From Deinandra increscens subsp. villosa (taxonomy: Eukaryota > Streptophyta > Magnoliopsida > Asterales > Asteraceae), in contig JBCNJP010000018.1 of the NCBI GenBank assembly GCA_039602395.1, positions 2,728,001-2,792,000 on the forward strand: a stretch of DNA of 64,000 nucleotides, written 5' to 3'. The position numbers were made by a program, and so were the translations under genes. Within the stretch, counting starts at the first letter, position 1. Each line of letters starts with the position of its first letter. The notes under the pieces were generated by a model. That model was not told where the DNA came from and searched no databases. It was given only the letters and a program-made list of their open reading frames with translations. Positions 1 to 11,225 of this stretch are shown here, in pieces.

Positions 1-2040
1 TCATAAGTATAGGATTTAACTAGTTAGTTGCCATCGTTGACTTTGCTTAATTCGTCAACATTTAGTAATATAAGAAACTATAAGTTTTTAAACACCATTT
101 TAAGTATATATATACCCATCTTAGAGTTTTTAAATAACCATTTTCTTTAACATAAAATTGTAACCATTTTGTGTATCAATCTCGGGTTAGATACTTTTGA
201 GTATACCCTTCGGCTCGTCACTCGGTTTTTTTTTCCGTTTCGAGACTCACAATGTGACAATATTAAGCTCCGAGAGCATCATATTGTAGTTCGATTCAAG
301 AAACATAAAAAGAAAAGTAAGAAAGTTCATCATTTTATGTGGGGTTTTAACCCGGAATGAAAACAAGATCATCAAGACTCTCTGGATCTTTCGGGTGAAC
401 TTTTAAATCAAAGATTTGTAAATGAAATGAGTTTTAGAAACTTACTACTAGCAAGCTAGGAGAAAAGGAGGTGGCGCCCGATGGTGGCGGTGGTGGCGGT
501 GGTGACGGTGGATGGTGGTGATGGTAACCGATGATGATGATGATGAGTGTTGATGATGGCGATGGTGATGGATGATGGTGGACGATGATGATGGGGATGG
601 TGGCGGTGGTGGTTGATCTTGGCGACGGGAGAGGTGGAGGCCGAGAGCTCCAGCGGCGGCGGCTGGGGTGGTCGGCGTCGGATCTGCGACGGCAGAGAGG
701 GAGGTGGACGGTGGTTGATGGTGGTGGTGTCGGCAGTAGATGGTGATGATGGTGATCGGAAATGATAATGACGGTGGTGGTGTTGATGAGGATGGTGGCG
801 GTTGTGAGTCGCGGGCTCGGTGGCGGCAGGTGGTTGGCGACGGGGCTGTGGTGGCAACAGCAGGAGGTCGCCGGTTGTCGAGGGCGGCGGTGGTTGTGGG
901 TGGTCGCCGGCCGAGAGAAGGAGGGAGGGAGTGGTGGTGGGTCTTGGATGATGGTGGGTTTTTATAGTGGGTATTTATGAGAAAATATCTAGATATTTTA
1001 GCTAACCTTAGTTAGGTTAAGGTTTAACCTAGGTTAGGAAATGAGTTAAGTAGATATTTTGTGGGGTTAGGTAATTAGGTGGTATTAGTTTTATAAAAAC
1101 TAGCAATTTTACCCGGATATTTTATAAAATCACGAAACATAAAAATATAGCGTTTCATAAAATAACCACTGGGAACTTTGAACGGGCAAAAAATTATAAA
1201 ATGGTTATTGGGCCGGTATAGTTCGTGTCAGGCCGGTATGCGCGGGCTTTCTCCGATTTTCGCGCGGTTCGTTTCGTTATTCACCAAAATTAGTCGGGAT
1301 CGATACGTTTGAGTTCTAAATTGTTGGTTGACTTGTCGGGTCATGTTTTTAGGCTCGGTTCGTTCGTTTCACGTTATTGGGCCGAGTCGGGCCCAATTCG
1401 GTATGCGGGTGTTTCATACCGAATCGTTCTTCCGTTTTGGTCGAGACAAGTTTCTAAATTTATTACGAGGCTTCAATATTGTTAAACAATTATTGTTTTG
1501 GTCGTAAATTAATTATTTAGAAATTTTAGTCTTAATTATTTTATTTGCTCGTGTATCGCATTCAGAAAATAAATAATTGTTTTGATCCGCTTTAAGCTCG
1601 AATATTTTACGGTGTTAAAACTAATTAAAGTTTTAAAGAAAACATTCGCTCAAAGACTTTGTCAAGTGTCGGTGTGACTTCTCATGACACTGTTTCGGTA
1701 AAATATAAAAGTCATTTTATATTTTTATTTTTTTGTTATTAAAGTTCCACCGATCTCGTGGTGAACTTTTGATTTTGGTATGGGTTTTGTTCTTCCAGTA
1801 CAAACGTGGGAATTTGTCAAGGGTGAACGTTTTACGTGCACAATATTTACTAATATCACTACTAGTTCACGTTAGGCACATGTATATACGTATATCTATA
1901 TAGTCAAAGTATAGGTTTGACCCGATATTTTCGGATATTAATTAATATTAATACATTTGGTGTCGAGACGTGTGACCCCGTAGGCTTAAATAATTTCCGG
2001 ACATACGCTTACTATTACATGATCGTATCCCTACAGTTTC
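1..2040. other. Non-coding LTR-like flank
   Basis: No frame here looks protein-coding. The stretch is AT-rich except for a GGT/GAT block at 466-960 and GC-rich patches near 1200-1440. Its make-up (a long U3-like AT-rich part, a low-complexity GGTGGT leader, then pol-like sequence) resembles the inside of a long Ty3 LTR, but I see neither terminus nor a target duplication. The change to protease/RT coding sequence near 2041 is abrupt, which suggests a deletion or recombination junction. Confidence 0.4.
466..960. repeat. GGTGGT/GATGAT low-complexity block
   Basis: Purine-rich triplet-like repeats (GGT, GAT, GGC) with interruptions fill about 500 bp. Frames crossing it on either strand give only His/Pro/Arg- or Gly/Val-rich strings, so it is simple sequence and not a gene. 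A similar block occurs at 32382-32600 next to another long LTR. Confidence 0.7.
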
Positions 2041-2690
2041 GATATCGTTATTGGCATGGACTGGTTATCGGAGAATCGCCCGCAGAGATTGTCACCAGAA
2101 ACAAGTCAAAATTCCATTGGCGAATGGTGAAACTCTAATCATCCAAGGAGAAAGGAGTGGAGCCAAATTAGACATTATATCATGTATGAAAGCCCAAAAA
2201 TATATTCGTAAAGGATGTCACGCCATCTTAGCCCACGTCGCGGAGAAAGGTTCAAAAGAGAAGTTGCCTATGGATGTTCCAATTGTTCGTGAATATATTT
2301 ATGTGTTTCCCGAGGACTTGCCCGGACTGCCATCGTCTAGGAAAGTAGAATTTAAAATTGATCTTGTGCCATGAGTTGCTCCTGTATCTCTTTCGCCTTA
2401 TCGCCTTGCTCCCTCGAAAATGCAAGAATTATCTAGTCAATTGCAAGAATTATTGGATAAAGGATTTATTCGACCCAGTTGTTCCCCCTGGGGTGCATGT
2501 CATTTGTCAAGAAAAAAGACGAATCTTATCGCATGTGTATTGATTATCGCGAACTGAACAAATTAACTGTGAAGAACCGTTACCCACTTCTAAGAATCGA
2601 TTATTTGTTCAACCAGCTCCAAGGGTTAAGCTATTATTCGAAAATTGATCTACGGTCAGGATATCACCAGTTATGTGTTCTCCTCTTGCT
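2041..2690 (+). pseudogene. Ty3-type protease-RT fragment
   Basis: This is the end of the aspartic protease, the linker and the N-terminal part of the reverse transcriptase of a Ty3 (Tekay/Del-like) retrotransposon. Visible landmarks are the D-I-V-I-G-M-D-W-L end of the protease, the linker motif VFPEDLPGLP (about 2310), and the RT signatures YRLAPSKMQEL, DYRELNKLTVKNRYPL and SKIDLRSGYHQL (to about 2675). The frame changes at least near 2080 and near 2500, and an in-frame stop lies at 2372, so it cannot be translated whole. RT motifs beyond SGYHQL, including the catalytic YVDD-type motif, are missing because the sequence changes to another family at about 2685. Identification rests on remembered family motifs and is firm at superfamily level. 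Confidence 0.88.
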
Positions 2691-3509
2691 TTGCTCATGT
2701 ATGGGGGTTGCTAAGTTGTTGTTCGGCCTCCGAACGTGTCAACCCATGTTTGTTGGGGAAGTTGTCTCTATTTTTGACAAGGGCCTCCAGGAAGCGATTG
2801 AGGATATTGTGGTTTGTGGGGTCCATTTTTTTGGGGATCTTTAATGGAGGTTGGCATCTCTCCCGACTTGTTTTGGAGGTTTAGGCTTATATCGGCTGAA
2901 GATGTTTCTACATAAGCTTTTGTGGCCTCGAGGGCACAATCGTGGAGTTTATAGAACCACATTCTTCAGGATTGTGGTATTATCGGGTTAGATTCTAATT
3001 ATGGATGTGCGTTGGATTGCTTATGCAACTCCTTTCCTGATTTTGATCTTGGCGGGTTCGCTAATAAGTGCCCTATTTAGTAATACCGTCTAGAGTTTGG
3101 GAGAGAAGTTTGACTTATCTCCTCAGAAAAAAGCTATGTTAGAATGTCTTCGGGCCCCCATGCTCAAGATTTCTAACAGTTATTCCCATTGAAGGTTTAG
3201 GTCAACACATATCCGCAGTGGAGTACCGTGCTATTCTTAAGTATCGGTTAATGATCCCCTTGTTTCCAGTTGATGAGCCCTGCTCGGTTTGCCGCAAGGT
3301 TTGTTTGGATAAATTTGGTGAGCATGCGCTGCATTGTAAGGAGTTACCTGGATTTAAATACAGGCATGATTTGGTCAGAGATGTTCTTTGTGATGTGCTC
3401 AAACGGGCTGGGATCTCAGCTAAAAAGGAAGCTCTTGTTAACTTTCTGACGGATCCACTTGAAGGAAGGTCTGCTCTATGACCAGCTGACATCCTTGTGT
3501 TCGGGTGAC

Positions 3510-3540
<31 letters not shown>

Positions 3541-3880
3541 ACGCTTGTGTGGACTTTACAGGAGTGTCCCCTCTTGTTGGACTTAGGGATAATGGGTTCG
3601 TTGTTGGCCAAGCTGTGCTGAAAGCAGAATCAGGTAAAGTCGCTAAACACGTGAAAACTTGTTCAGAGAATCAACATGCGTCTATCCCATTTGCGTTTGA
3701 TACATTTGGGTCCCTGGCCCCCTAGGCAGTGGGTTTTCTAAATAAAGTTCAGTGGGCCGTGCACAACAATTCCTCGACCCCTAAAAATCATAGCTTTAAC
3801 TTTAGTAGGCTCGGTTTTGCTATCCAAAAGGGGGTTGCGACGCAGCTTGTTGCACGTTTACCTGTCACTTTATTGTAATT
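2691..3880 (+). pseudogene. C-terminal part of plant RT-like protein family
   Basis: Fragments in several frames read as the C-terminal third of a dispersed plant protein family that I remember being annotated as reverse transcriptase-like. Recognisable pieces are KLLFGLRTCQP and WRLASLP (2715-2860), then SSGPHAQDF, FPIEGLGQH and EYRAILKYRLMIPLFP (3145-3270), and a zinc-finger-like block CSVCRK...FGEHALHCKE (3280-3345) followed by YRHDLVRDVL. After that comes PADILVFG, a poly-G tract, HACVDFTGVSPLVGL (3541-3585) and an AIQKG...QLVARLP ending near 3870. The D...D-x-T spacing around PADIL/VDFTGVSPL looks like a PD-(D/E)XK nuclease core, which is inference. Stops at 3479 and 3504 fit decay of CGA to TGA and TGG to TGA. 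Function in the host is unlikely. Confidence 0.7.
3510..3538 (+). repeat. 29-nt poly-G tract inside pseudogene
   Basis: A run of 29 G sits where intact relatives have a short Trp/Gly-rich segment between the PADIL and HACVD motifs. It shifts the reading frame between the two halves of the pseudogene. It may be a real homopolymer expansion or a sequencing or assembly artefact. Confidence 0.9.
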
Positions 3881-4133
3881 TGATACTTCTATCATTAAAA
3901 AAAACGGCTAAAAAAATAGCAATTCAAAGGATTAAGAGTGTGATTTTATATCATCACACATACATTATATGTTATTTAAATTCTATTGAGAATGGTTAGT
4001 CATGTTTTGGGGGTTTTAGAAACTTTGTTGGTTACCATATTCATTGGCACTTCGAACTTCTCCACTACTTCGAGTCTTGGAGATATGTTCATCATGTGTA
4101 GTGTATTAGGGTATAAAGAAGGTCTCTTAAAAG

Positions 4134-4804
4134 CAGCGGCGGAACTAGAAAAATCTTTTAAGGGGTTCATAAATTTTTTTTACGGATTCATTATTTTTAG
4201 ATATTCCAAATAGAAACATACATAAAAACAAAATTGGTCCGGATCGGGTTGGTCAAATAAGAAATTTGAAAAAAGAGGTCTAGGATGAATGTATTTAAAA
4301 AGAAGGGGCATAGAATGAAAGTAACTAAAAGATGAAAATAAAAGAATGATCAATAGATTTACATATTTGTCCCGAACTCACCGTGTGTTACCCCTTGTTT
4401 ACTCTCCTCACTAAAATTAATAATTTAAAATAAGTGAGAAAAAAGGTGTATCCCCCATTTATAAACACTAAATTTAATTTAAAAAAAAATGGGGTGCTTT
4501 ACGCCTCAAGGAAAAGGTAAAGAACCAGATTCGAACATTTACATCTATACAAATAAATTTAATGAAAAGAAGGTTAGAAAATGGAAAGAACCAGATTCGA
4601 ACTTGGGCTTCTCGCGTATCAGGCGACTTACATTACCACTAGACTGGTTAATGACATTGTTTTTAATATACCAAATTAGTTATTTAATAACTCCTCAACA
4701 CAAATAATTTTTTTTATTTAAAAACCGTTGACAAAATTTTCACTTTACGTACGAAGTTGAGGGGTCCCCGGAGACCCCTTGGGCCTATTACAGGTCCGTC
4801 CCTG
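4134..4804. mobile_element. Non-autonomous hAT-type element, 671 bp
   Basis: The element starts CAGCGGCGGAACTAG and ends in the imperfect inverse of CAGGGACGGACCTGT. It is flanked by perfect 8-bp duplications CTTAAAAG at 4126-4133 and 4805-4812. Eight-base duplications with CAG(G)G-type termini are hallmarks of hAT transposons. It has no transposase frame. Inside are a GGGGTCCCCGGAGACCCC hairpin close to the right end and two copies of an 18-bp word (4519-4536, 4585-4602), the second of which is part of a tRNA-like segment. Confidence 0.85.
4585..4650 (-). repeat. tRNA-like segment within hAT element
   Basis: On the minus strand the segment has a box-A-like GTCTAGTGG (near 4640) and, about 40 nt later, a box-B-like AGTTCGAATC (near 4595), the spacing seen in tRNA genes and tRNA-derived SINE heads. 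It does not close into a convincing acceptor stem, so I read it as a tRNA relic and not a functional tRNA. Confidence 0.4.
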
Positions 4805-4812
4805 CTTAAAAG

Positions 4813-6420
4813 CGTGGTGTTATGTTATGTTTATTAGCATTGTGTGTTGCATGAACTTGCTTTTGTAATGGTGACATTAGTTATTTTTGTACCTGATGTA
4901 GTTTGGATTTGGTGCAATTTTAAGCTTTTAGAAATTGTTGGTTTTCTGAGTTTCTAAGACCCCCAAAAGGACCTCTTGATTTATTGTTTTTTTGCCTTGT
5001 GTCTTCATTCTTTTCAATGTTGATGTCAGATTGGCATAGTGGCAAGTTACCAATTTTATTTTGATTGATGGTTTTGGTATATTCCTAGTAGATTGCGGTG
5101 GCTATTGTGGATTCAAATAAGTGTCTACCAAGATTATTTTATTTCCCAAAAGATTAATATTTTCCAGATTGACTGTTGTGTTTAAATTTATATTTCAATA
5201 TATTGTTTTGATGAAAGTTATTGTATAGTTAGATACTGTTGTGAACTTTAATGATTACAACTGTTGTTTAACTGCATTTCTTGATTGTATTCTGGTTCTG
5301 AGGCTGTGTTTCTTGCTGGAAAGATTTGTTCTTGAGGTTGGTTTACCGATTGGTCCTGTAGTTTGATATAAGTAATTACTGGATTTCGAACCAATGTCAG
5401 CATTCCAAAAGTAATAACTGGATTTCTTTTGGAGGCCCAGGAAATATTCCAAAAGTAGTAACATATTTGACAGCTGTGGTCAGATAGTTTTTAACTTTTT
5501 AGTAAGTAATAACTGGATTTCTTTTCTAAATTACTGTTTCTAGAGAGGTGTAGAAGCATACATGTTTTTGTGTTTTTGTAAGTTATGGTAACACAATATT
5601 CCAATATTATCATTGCGTATTAGACCGGATAAAAATATGATGTTACTAATCATTGATAACACAAAAAGATTTTGTCGCAGCACGTGAAGAGTTACAAACC
5701 TAGTGAACATAAATGAATAAAAATAAAGAACAGTCACGAACATAAGTGAACGAACGGGACATGCATGTGTTCATGTTTGTTTATTTAATTAAATGAACAA
5801 AAAATTATGTTCATATTTGTATTAAACGAATTTTCCGTCGAACTGATCATTGAACGTTCGATTAGTTTACAGACCTCCATTAAATCTTATCTTATAAATA
5901 TATATCGGGGAAGATTTATTCTATATCCGCAAACGATTCACTCAACGTTCTGTCGTGTTTGAGTAGCTTGGACGACTGTTCAACTTTCAATCGATTCTTT
6001 TGAAAGGCTATTAATGCATGACAACTCATATATATTTGACGATACCCCTCCTACAAAATTTGAAATCAGTTATTCGATCCATTCGTTTGTACAGCATGCA
6101 TGCTGCAGGCCAGTTACTAGCTAGCTAGATACCAGATGCTATATATGGGGTATATGGACCACTGATTCGGGCCCGGCATCCTTTATTGCCTTTTGTTTTC
6201 TCTGACCAACAATGTAGCATATTGAGCAACGGGTTTTGAATTCAATTTGATTAAGTTGTCAAAGAGTGACATTTCTCGTTAACAGGATTATTAGGGCTAC
6301 TTATTTTTATTATGAGTAAGATTAGATGGAGACTACGTGTTAATCATCAATATATTGAGGTTGTAACATATACATACTTAAATAACTTTTATCTTTACTA
6401 TTTAGCCCAATGATAATGTG
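4813..6420. other. Non-coding AT-rich stretch
   Basis: I see no gene. Three copies of a GTAATAACTGGATTTC-like word lie at 5372-5387, 5411-5426 and 5506-5521. The segment before the hAT element (3881-4133) and this one were contiguous before the hAT insertion. Short frames have no recognisable content. Confidence 0.5.
5372..5521. repeat. Dispersed GTAATAACTGGATTTC word, three copies
   Basis: Near-identical 16-bp words recur at 5372, 5411 and 5506. A second word, TTCCAAAAGTARTAAC, recurs at 5403 and 5449. This looks like a local segmental duplication of an unidentified repeat. Confidence 0.6.
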
Positions 6421-7584
6421 TTAAATGATATACGCTTCACTACGTACTACTACAGGTCAAGGGTTAGATTCGAGTCCTATTGTAAACTACAGAATAGAAT
6501 TGGATCTTGTGTAATGGTTTTCTGTCGCACAAAATTTGGCGAGAGGGATCGATGAAGTGGCAATGGTGTGGGGGATCAAAGGCTTGGAAGAAGGAGAAAT
6601 GCGTGGTTCGATGGTCGTAAAGGGAAAAAGGAAGACAAAAGTGTAGGGGTAGATAGTTGGTTGTTGTTGTCGCACCGCAGGAAGTGCATGAACACATTTA
6701 CGACTCTTTTTAGATATTTATTACAATTAATTAACACCCACCAACCCTTTAAAATACAACTTGATCGATCACAACTAATTTATAAGGGTGGGGTATTGCT
6801 TCGGCTTCTCCCACCACTTTCGCAGCTGTATCGGCTTTTCTCGGCTTCTATACCGCCTTTAGCGGCTTTTATCTCTTCGGATTTTATTTTCAAACCTAAC
6901 GGTCTTGAGAAGTCACACCAAGCCGAGAGTTTATTTGTATTTATTTTTGTTAACCCTAAGCCTAGGGCTTCACAAACAAGCCGTATCCCCTCTCAAAGCT
7001 TCAAAATTTTTTTCCTTTTTCTCTCTCGGATGGCTCAATATTATTGGCCGGAGAAATTAATCATGCCCGCCATCCTAAGTTGCTAACCCATTTTCCCATG
7101 TAGATAAAGATAATCTAGATGAAGTTGTTGTCCGTTGTCTTGTAAATTTAACACATTCGTTTTACGTTTGGTGTAAACTATTTCCAAAACACTTGGACAA
7201 AAATGTAAATGGGAGTTTTTGCCCAAAATAGTCTAATTTTAAAACTTATTTACCAAAGAGCAAATAGGTATACTTAAAAACTTATTTACCAAAATAGGTC
7301 ATTTCTTATTTATTAGCTTCTCTCTCTTAAAATCATTGGTTAACTTACTATTTCTCTTTCTGTTTTAAAAAGTTACAAATACTTACTGAAAATAGTATTA
7401 CATGAACACAATATTAAAGGAAGACATAGAAAAAAAAAATTATAAAATATCTTGACTTCAACTTTTTTTTATTCATATTATTAGAAATATTTTCTTTTAA
7501 CTTTTTGTAAAAGAGTTTTATAAAAAAATATAAATTTAATATATCAGACTTTGTTTGCAAGTTAATTTGAACACACATTTGGAG
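6421..7584. other. Unidentified stretch with promoter-like pyrimidine tracts
   Basis: A 172-codon frame at 6568-7086 on the plus strand has no recognisable domain and is overlapped by an equally long frame on the other strand, so I do not call it a gene. A GGTTAGATTCGAGTCC word near 6460 resembles a tRNA box B. From 7140 to 7580 the sequence is AT-rich with no structure that I recognise. Confidence 0.35.
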
Positions 7585-7865
7585 CTCGTTTAATAAAGGC
7601 CATGGCTATATCGATCAAGACCTTTTACTAAATCCACCAAACCCCAACGGTCGTTTCGGATGAAACGATCGTTCGGCGATCGTTTCGGATGAAACGGCCT
7701 ATAAAAAGGGGGGCCCCCTGAATTTTAAGGTTTCGTCGTCGCGACACGTGGCGGCCGTTTTATATGAAACGACCTTGAAACGACCGTTTGGAGCGAAACG
7801 ATCGTAGGGAATGGATGAATCTAGCAAATGGGTGGGTGTCTATATAAGCACTCTTAATAAATGAG
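7585..7865. mobile_element. Candidate palindrome-rich MITE, 281 bp
   Basis: The ends are imperfect inverted repeats: CTCGTTTAATAAAGG at 7585-7599 pairs with the inverse of 7851-7865 at 11 of 15 positions. The interior is GC-rich against an AT-rich background and carries several palindromic words of the CGTTTCGGATGAAACG type (7653-7696) and GAAACGATCG (7795-7804). No clean target duplication is visible, so the superfamily is unknown. Confidence 0.45.
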
Positions 7866-8440
7866 TTTGAGAAACAATTTCATATGCTTAAAAACTAGAT
7901 TCGTAAATACGTTCATTCAACGGCTCTTCAATAAATATTATTTTCTAGGTTTTTTATTTTGGAAATCAAATTTATTATTTTATCACTTTTATTATTCTTA
8001 TTCTTTTATTTTTCAAAACAGTAATATATGTTTTTTAAGGTTTTTAGATCAGTGTACTTTATATTACAACTTTGCTTTCATAAACAACTATTATTAAATG
8101 TATAATGTTGTCAATTCTTTTAAAAATAATAAAAATAATATAGAAATTTTATGTTAGTTTCTTATATACTGTTAACATTCCTTTCAAACAAAAAAAAAAA
8201 TCTTATATATATATATACCAAACAATTATTAAAAAACCCATCATCTAATATTATAAAACCTAAACAAAATACAATTGATAAATCTATTATTACTCAATAT
8301 TATATTCAAATGTATTATAATGTAATATTATATTCATTAGTTTAATGTGTTTTATTATCAATGCGTGCTGTACAAGTCGTTTATGCATCCCTTTTAATAT
8401 AATAGGCAGTGATATTTGAAAAGCGCTGTGTACAACCCTT
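7866..8440. other. Very AT-rich non-coding stretch
   Basis: A/T-dominated sequence with short low-complexity frames rich in Tyr, Phe, Asn and Ile. Nothing here resembles a gene or a mobile element. Confidence 0.5.
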
Positions 8441-10480
8441 CAATGCGTGTGCAGAGGGTGGGTACACTATGATGATGACTTCTCTCCCCCAAACATGTCT
8501 GATAGACAGCATACAGTTCTCCTCCACGAGCCACAGTGTCAAAAGGACGCGCAGAAGTCTTCACCTCAACTGTACTACGTGATCGTTTCCTTATCTTCTC
8601 AAGCCTGCCTCATTCTCTACACTCCATTCTCTCTCAGCGGTTTCACCGTCTCTCAGATCTTTAGGGTTCGATCTCTCTCATCTCCTTCTCAGCGAATATC
8701 TCTGTTCTATCATCTCCATGTCACTGTTAAGTTCCTCATACAAATCGTACGCTCCTCATATATCAAAGTCGCTCTTTAAATCCCAGACCAAAAGTCGATT
8801 TGAAGGTCCAGAGCTCTGATGAACCCATGTTTTCTTTTCTGATTTTCAATCGGAACCCACGAACTCACGAGGTATGTGATTTTTGTTTCTATTATTAATG
8901 CATTTGATTTTATCATAAAAAACTCAAGATATCGATTGTTTTTTGTACTTTATTTGATTGGGAATTTAGGGTTTATTGCTTATTTAAAGTTTAGGGTTTG
9001 CTGTTAGGATATGTAACGGGCTCTCATTTTTTACGTTGTTTTTGGATTGTGTTGCACAAAGGTTAGGTAATCCACGCCTCTTATTTTTGATTTTACATTG
9101 TTTTGTGAATGAGGCCAGTTCTGTTGATTGTTAAACTTTTATCAGAAGTATATGGGATTTGAGTTTTTGTTTGAAAACCTCAATGGTTTGATTAAATTGT
9201 AACATACGAAGTTCTAATGTCAATTTGTTATTTGCTCATGGTGGAAGAATGCAATCACTAATTGTTGATTAGCAAGTTAAATGTTTGGCCGATTGGATGA
9301 TTCATTATCTTTGGTATACTTTAAACAGTAGAGGAAATAAGAACTCCTTTAATTTGGTGCATCTTTAACAATGGTATATTTCGTATATACAAGATTTTCC
9401 AACCGCCCGCGTTGCGGGGCGGAGTTCGACTTAATAAAGTGTAAAAGTTATAAAATTTTAAGAGTACCGAATCGATTTTTAGGAACTTTAAGAGTGACGT
9501 AGCAGTGGAAATTAAGAAGTAAACTTAGATCCAACTACAATTTTATAAATATAACACATGCAACCAAAACTATTATTGTAGACATGAACATGTATCAGTT
9601 CCTTCTTTGAGGTTCGAAATGTTGCTTGGGTTTTTAGGTTTGTCTTCTATCTACTCCGATTTTTGGCCTCCTTATTGTTTAGATCTTTGAGTGGTTTACC
9701 TATTTTTGTTGGTGCTAACTTTTCCTGATTTTTGGGTTGCAGGTTTGTGGATTGGTGTGTGGTTACTGTTGTATTTCATTTAAGGTGAGCCTTTTAACTT
9801 ATGTTGCATCTGTTGTTTATGTTCGTTGTTAGCTGTAATTTTTATGTGTTTTTAGGTATATGAGATTGCTCATAATAGGTTTTCTTTTTTTGAGCTTTAA
9901 AGTTTACTTGGTGCATTTGGTTTTTTATTTTTTCTCTGTTTTATATTTTTAAGCCTCGGGTTAGATTAATTCAGAATGATCATGATTAAAATGTATTAGT
10001 TCGTTTTTCAAAATTGATAAAAAGATACACAAGATCTATGTAGTATATTTAAACATATTCGGTTTTGTTTTATTTGTATCTTCAGTCAAGGTCTTGGGGC
10101 TATTTAATGGCTACCAGATGCTTAATTTGAGAAAGATGAGCTTCAGATGCAACACATGGTATTTTTTTCTACCTTTTCGCATATGAAATCAAAATTGAGA
10201 TGTGTCTTTGTATAGTTATTCTTTCTACCTTTCAACATGATCAGATTATTGTTTGCCATACTAATTATTGTTGCACCATATCCAATTTGTGACAGGCAAA
10301 GAAGGGAGCCCAAATAGAATGAGATGTGAATGCTTTAGAGTTGGATTACACATGGTTTTGGCCTTAATTTGAATGCCTCCTTGCTGCCTGAATTTTCATT
10401 TCTGTGTGCAGGTTGAGCTGTTAATCAGATAATTAGAATAAAACGGATCCTTTACTCCCATTAGTAGAGAGATTTCAAAG
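8441..10480 (+). ncRNA. Orphan 5'-UTR-like exons, possible non-coding transcript
   Basis: The stretch 8560-8871 is rich in CT runs (CTCTCTCAGCGG, TTAGGGTTCGATCTCTCTC), like plant 5' untranslated exons, and ends in a good donor, GAG|GTATGTG at 8871/8872. Further on are TTTGGGTTGCAG|G (acceptor at 9742) and AAG|GTGAGC (donor after 9784), bounding a 42-nt exon, then acceptors GACAG at 10295 and TGTGTGCAG at 10411. No coding frame follows. The pattern fits the leader of a lost or captured gene or a long non-coding RNA. The exon model is inference from splice-site consensus only. Confidence 0.3.
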
Positions 10481-10511
10481 AAGTAGGTTATATTACATAT
10501 GAAATTAGCAG

Positions 10512-10589
10512 GTTCTTTCTTAAACTTTCCTCCTCTTAATTTTTAGTTATGTTCTTTCTTAAACTTTCCTCCTCTTAATTTTTAGTTAT
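10512..10589. repeat. Tandem duplication, 39 bp x 2
   Basis: Two perfect adjacent copies of a pyrimidine-rich 39-bp unit beginning GTTCTTTCTTAAAC. Confidence 0.9.
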
Positions 10590-10652
10590 GTTCATTATAT
10601 AACTTGAATAAGTGTTTGATGCAATTTTTATTTATACTTTTGAGTTGGCTGC

Positions 10653-10708
10653 TTGATTTTGTTTTGTTATTTAATTGCACTTGATTTTGTTTTGTTATTT
10701 AATTGCAC
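10653..10708. repeat. Tandem duplication, 28 bp x 2
   Basis: Two perfect adjacent copies of a 28-bp unit beginning TTGATTTTGTTTTG, about 60 bp after the 39-bp duplication. Both are recent slippage or microhomology events. Confidence 0.9.
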
Positions 10709-11177
10709 TTGATTTTGACCTGAGTTTTATGTTATTTGGGTAATGAACTTCACACCTCATGTTTGATTTTAAACACGGTTGATGGTGTGTCTATGCGTAT
10801 GTAGTGTTATACTGGCATATTATATTTACGATGCTTTGGGTACAAGTGTTTTAAGCCACTGTTATTTTTTAAAGCACGTAGAAGATGTGATGCATTGGTG
10901 TACAAAGGCTATGAGGGGTGGTTGGACACGTGCTGCTCTATCCCTCTTTCCCGGCTACTTTTTGACTCTGAAATCAGCTTCCACGGCATATTAAAAAACT
11001 TTGATCTGATAGAGGTGGTGAATACCTAAGCGCTGGTGAGTATGGATTTGTGGTTTGTTACCTTCGTTTTGAATCACCAATTCGATATGTATTTGTTGCT
11101 TTTATCGTTTTTTTTCTCTGCAATTGGATATGTATTTGTTGCTTTTATGTGAATATCGTAATGGCTGGAAATTCAAA

Positions 11178-11225
11178 CGGCGCTCCAACGACTTGCCATC
11201 CAACCACATCGGGCGCGGAGCGCCG
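11178..11225. repeat. Perfect 9-bp hairpin CGGCGCTCC
   Basis: CGGCGCTCC at 11178-11186 and GGAGCGCCG at 11217-11225 can pair across a 30-nt loop. It is strikingly GC-rich for its surroundings and may belong to the Helitron-like unit. It is not followed by a U tract, so it is not a terminator-like structure. Confidence 0.5.

Noticed and set aside
456..857. 133-residue His/Pro/Thr-rich frame on the minus strand and two Gly/Val-rich plus frames
   Set aside because: They are read-throughs of a GGT/GAT simple repeat, with no domain or codon-like structure.
4585..4650. Functional tRNA gene
   Set aside because: Box A and box B are present, but no acceptor stem or anticodon arm can be drawn with confidence.
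6568..7086. 172-residue open frame
   Set aside because: It has no recognisable motif, an overlapping opposite-strand frame of similar length, and a low-complexity Phe/Leu/Ser-rich C-terminal half.
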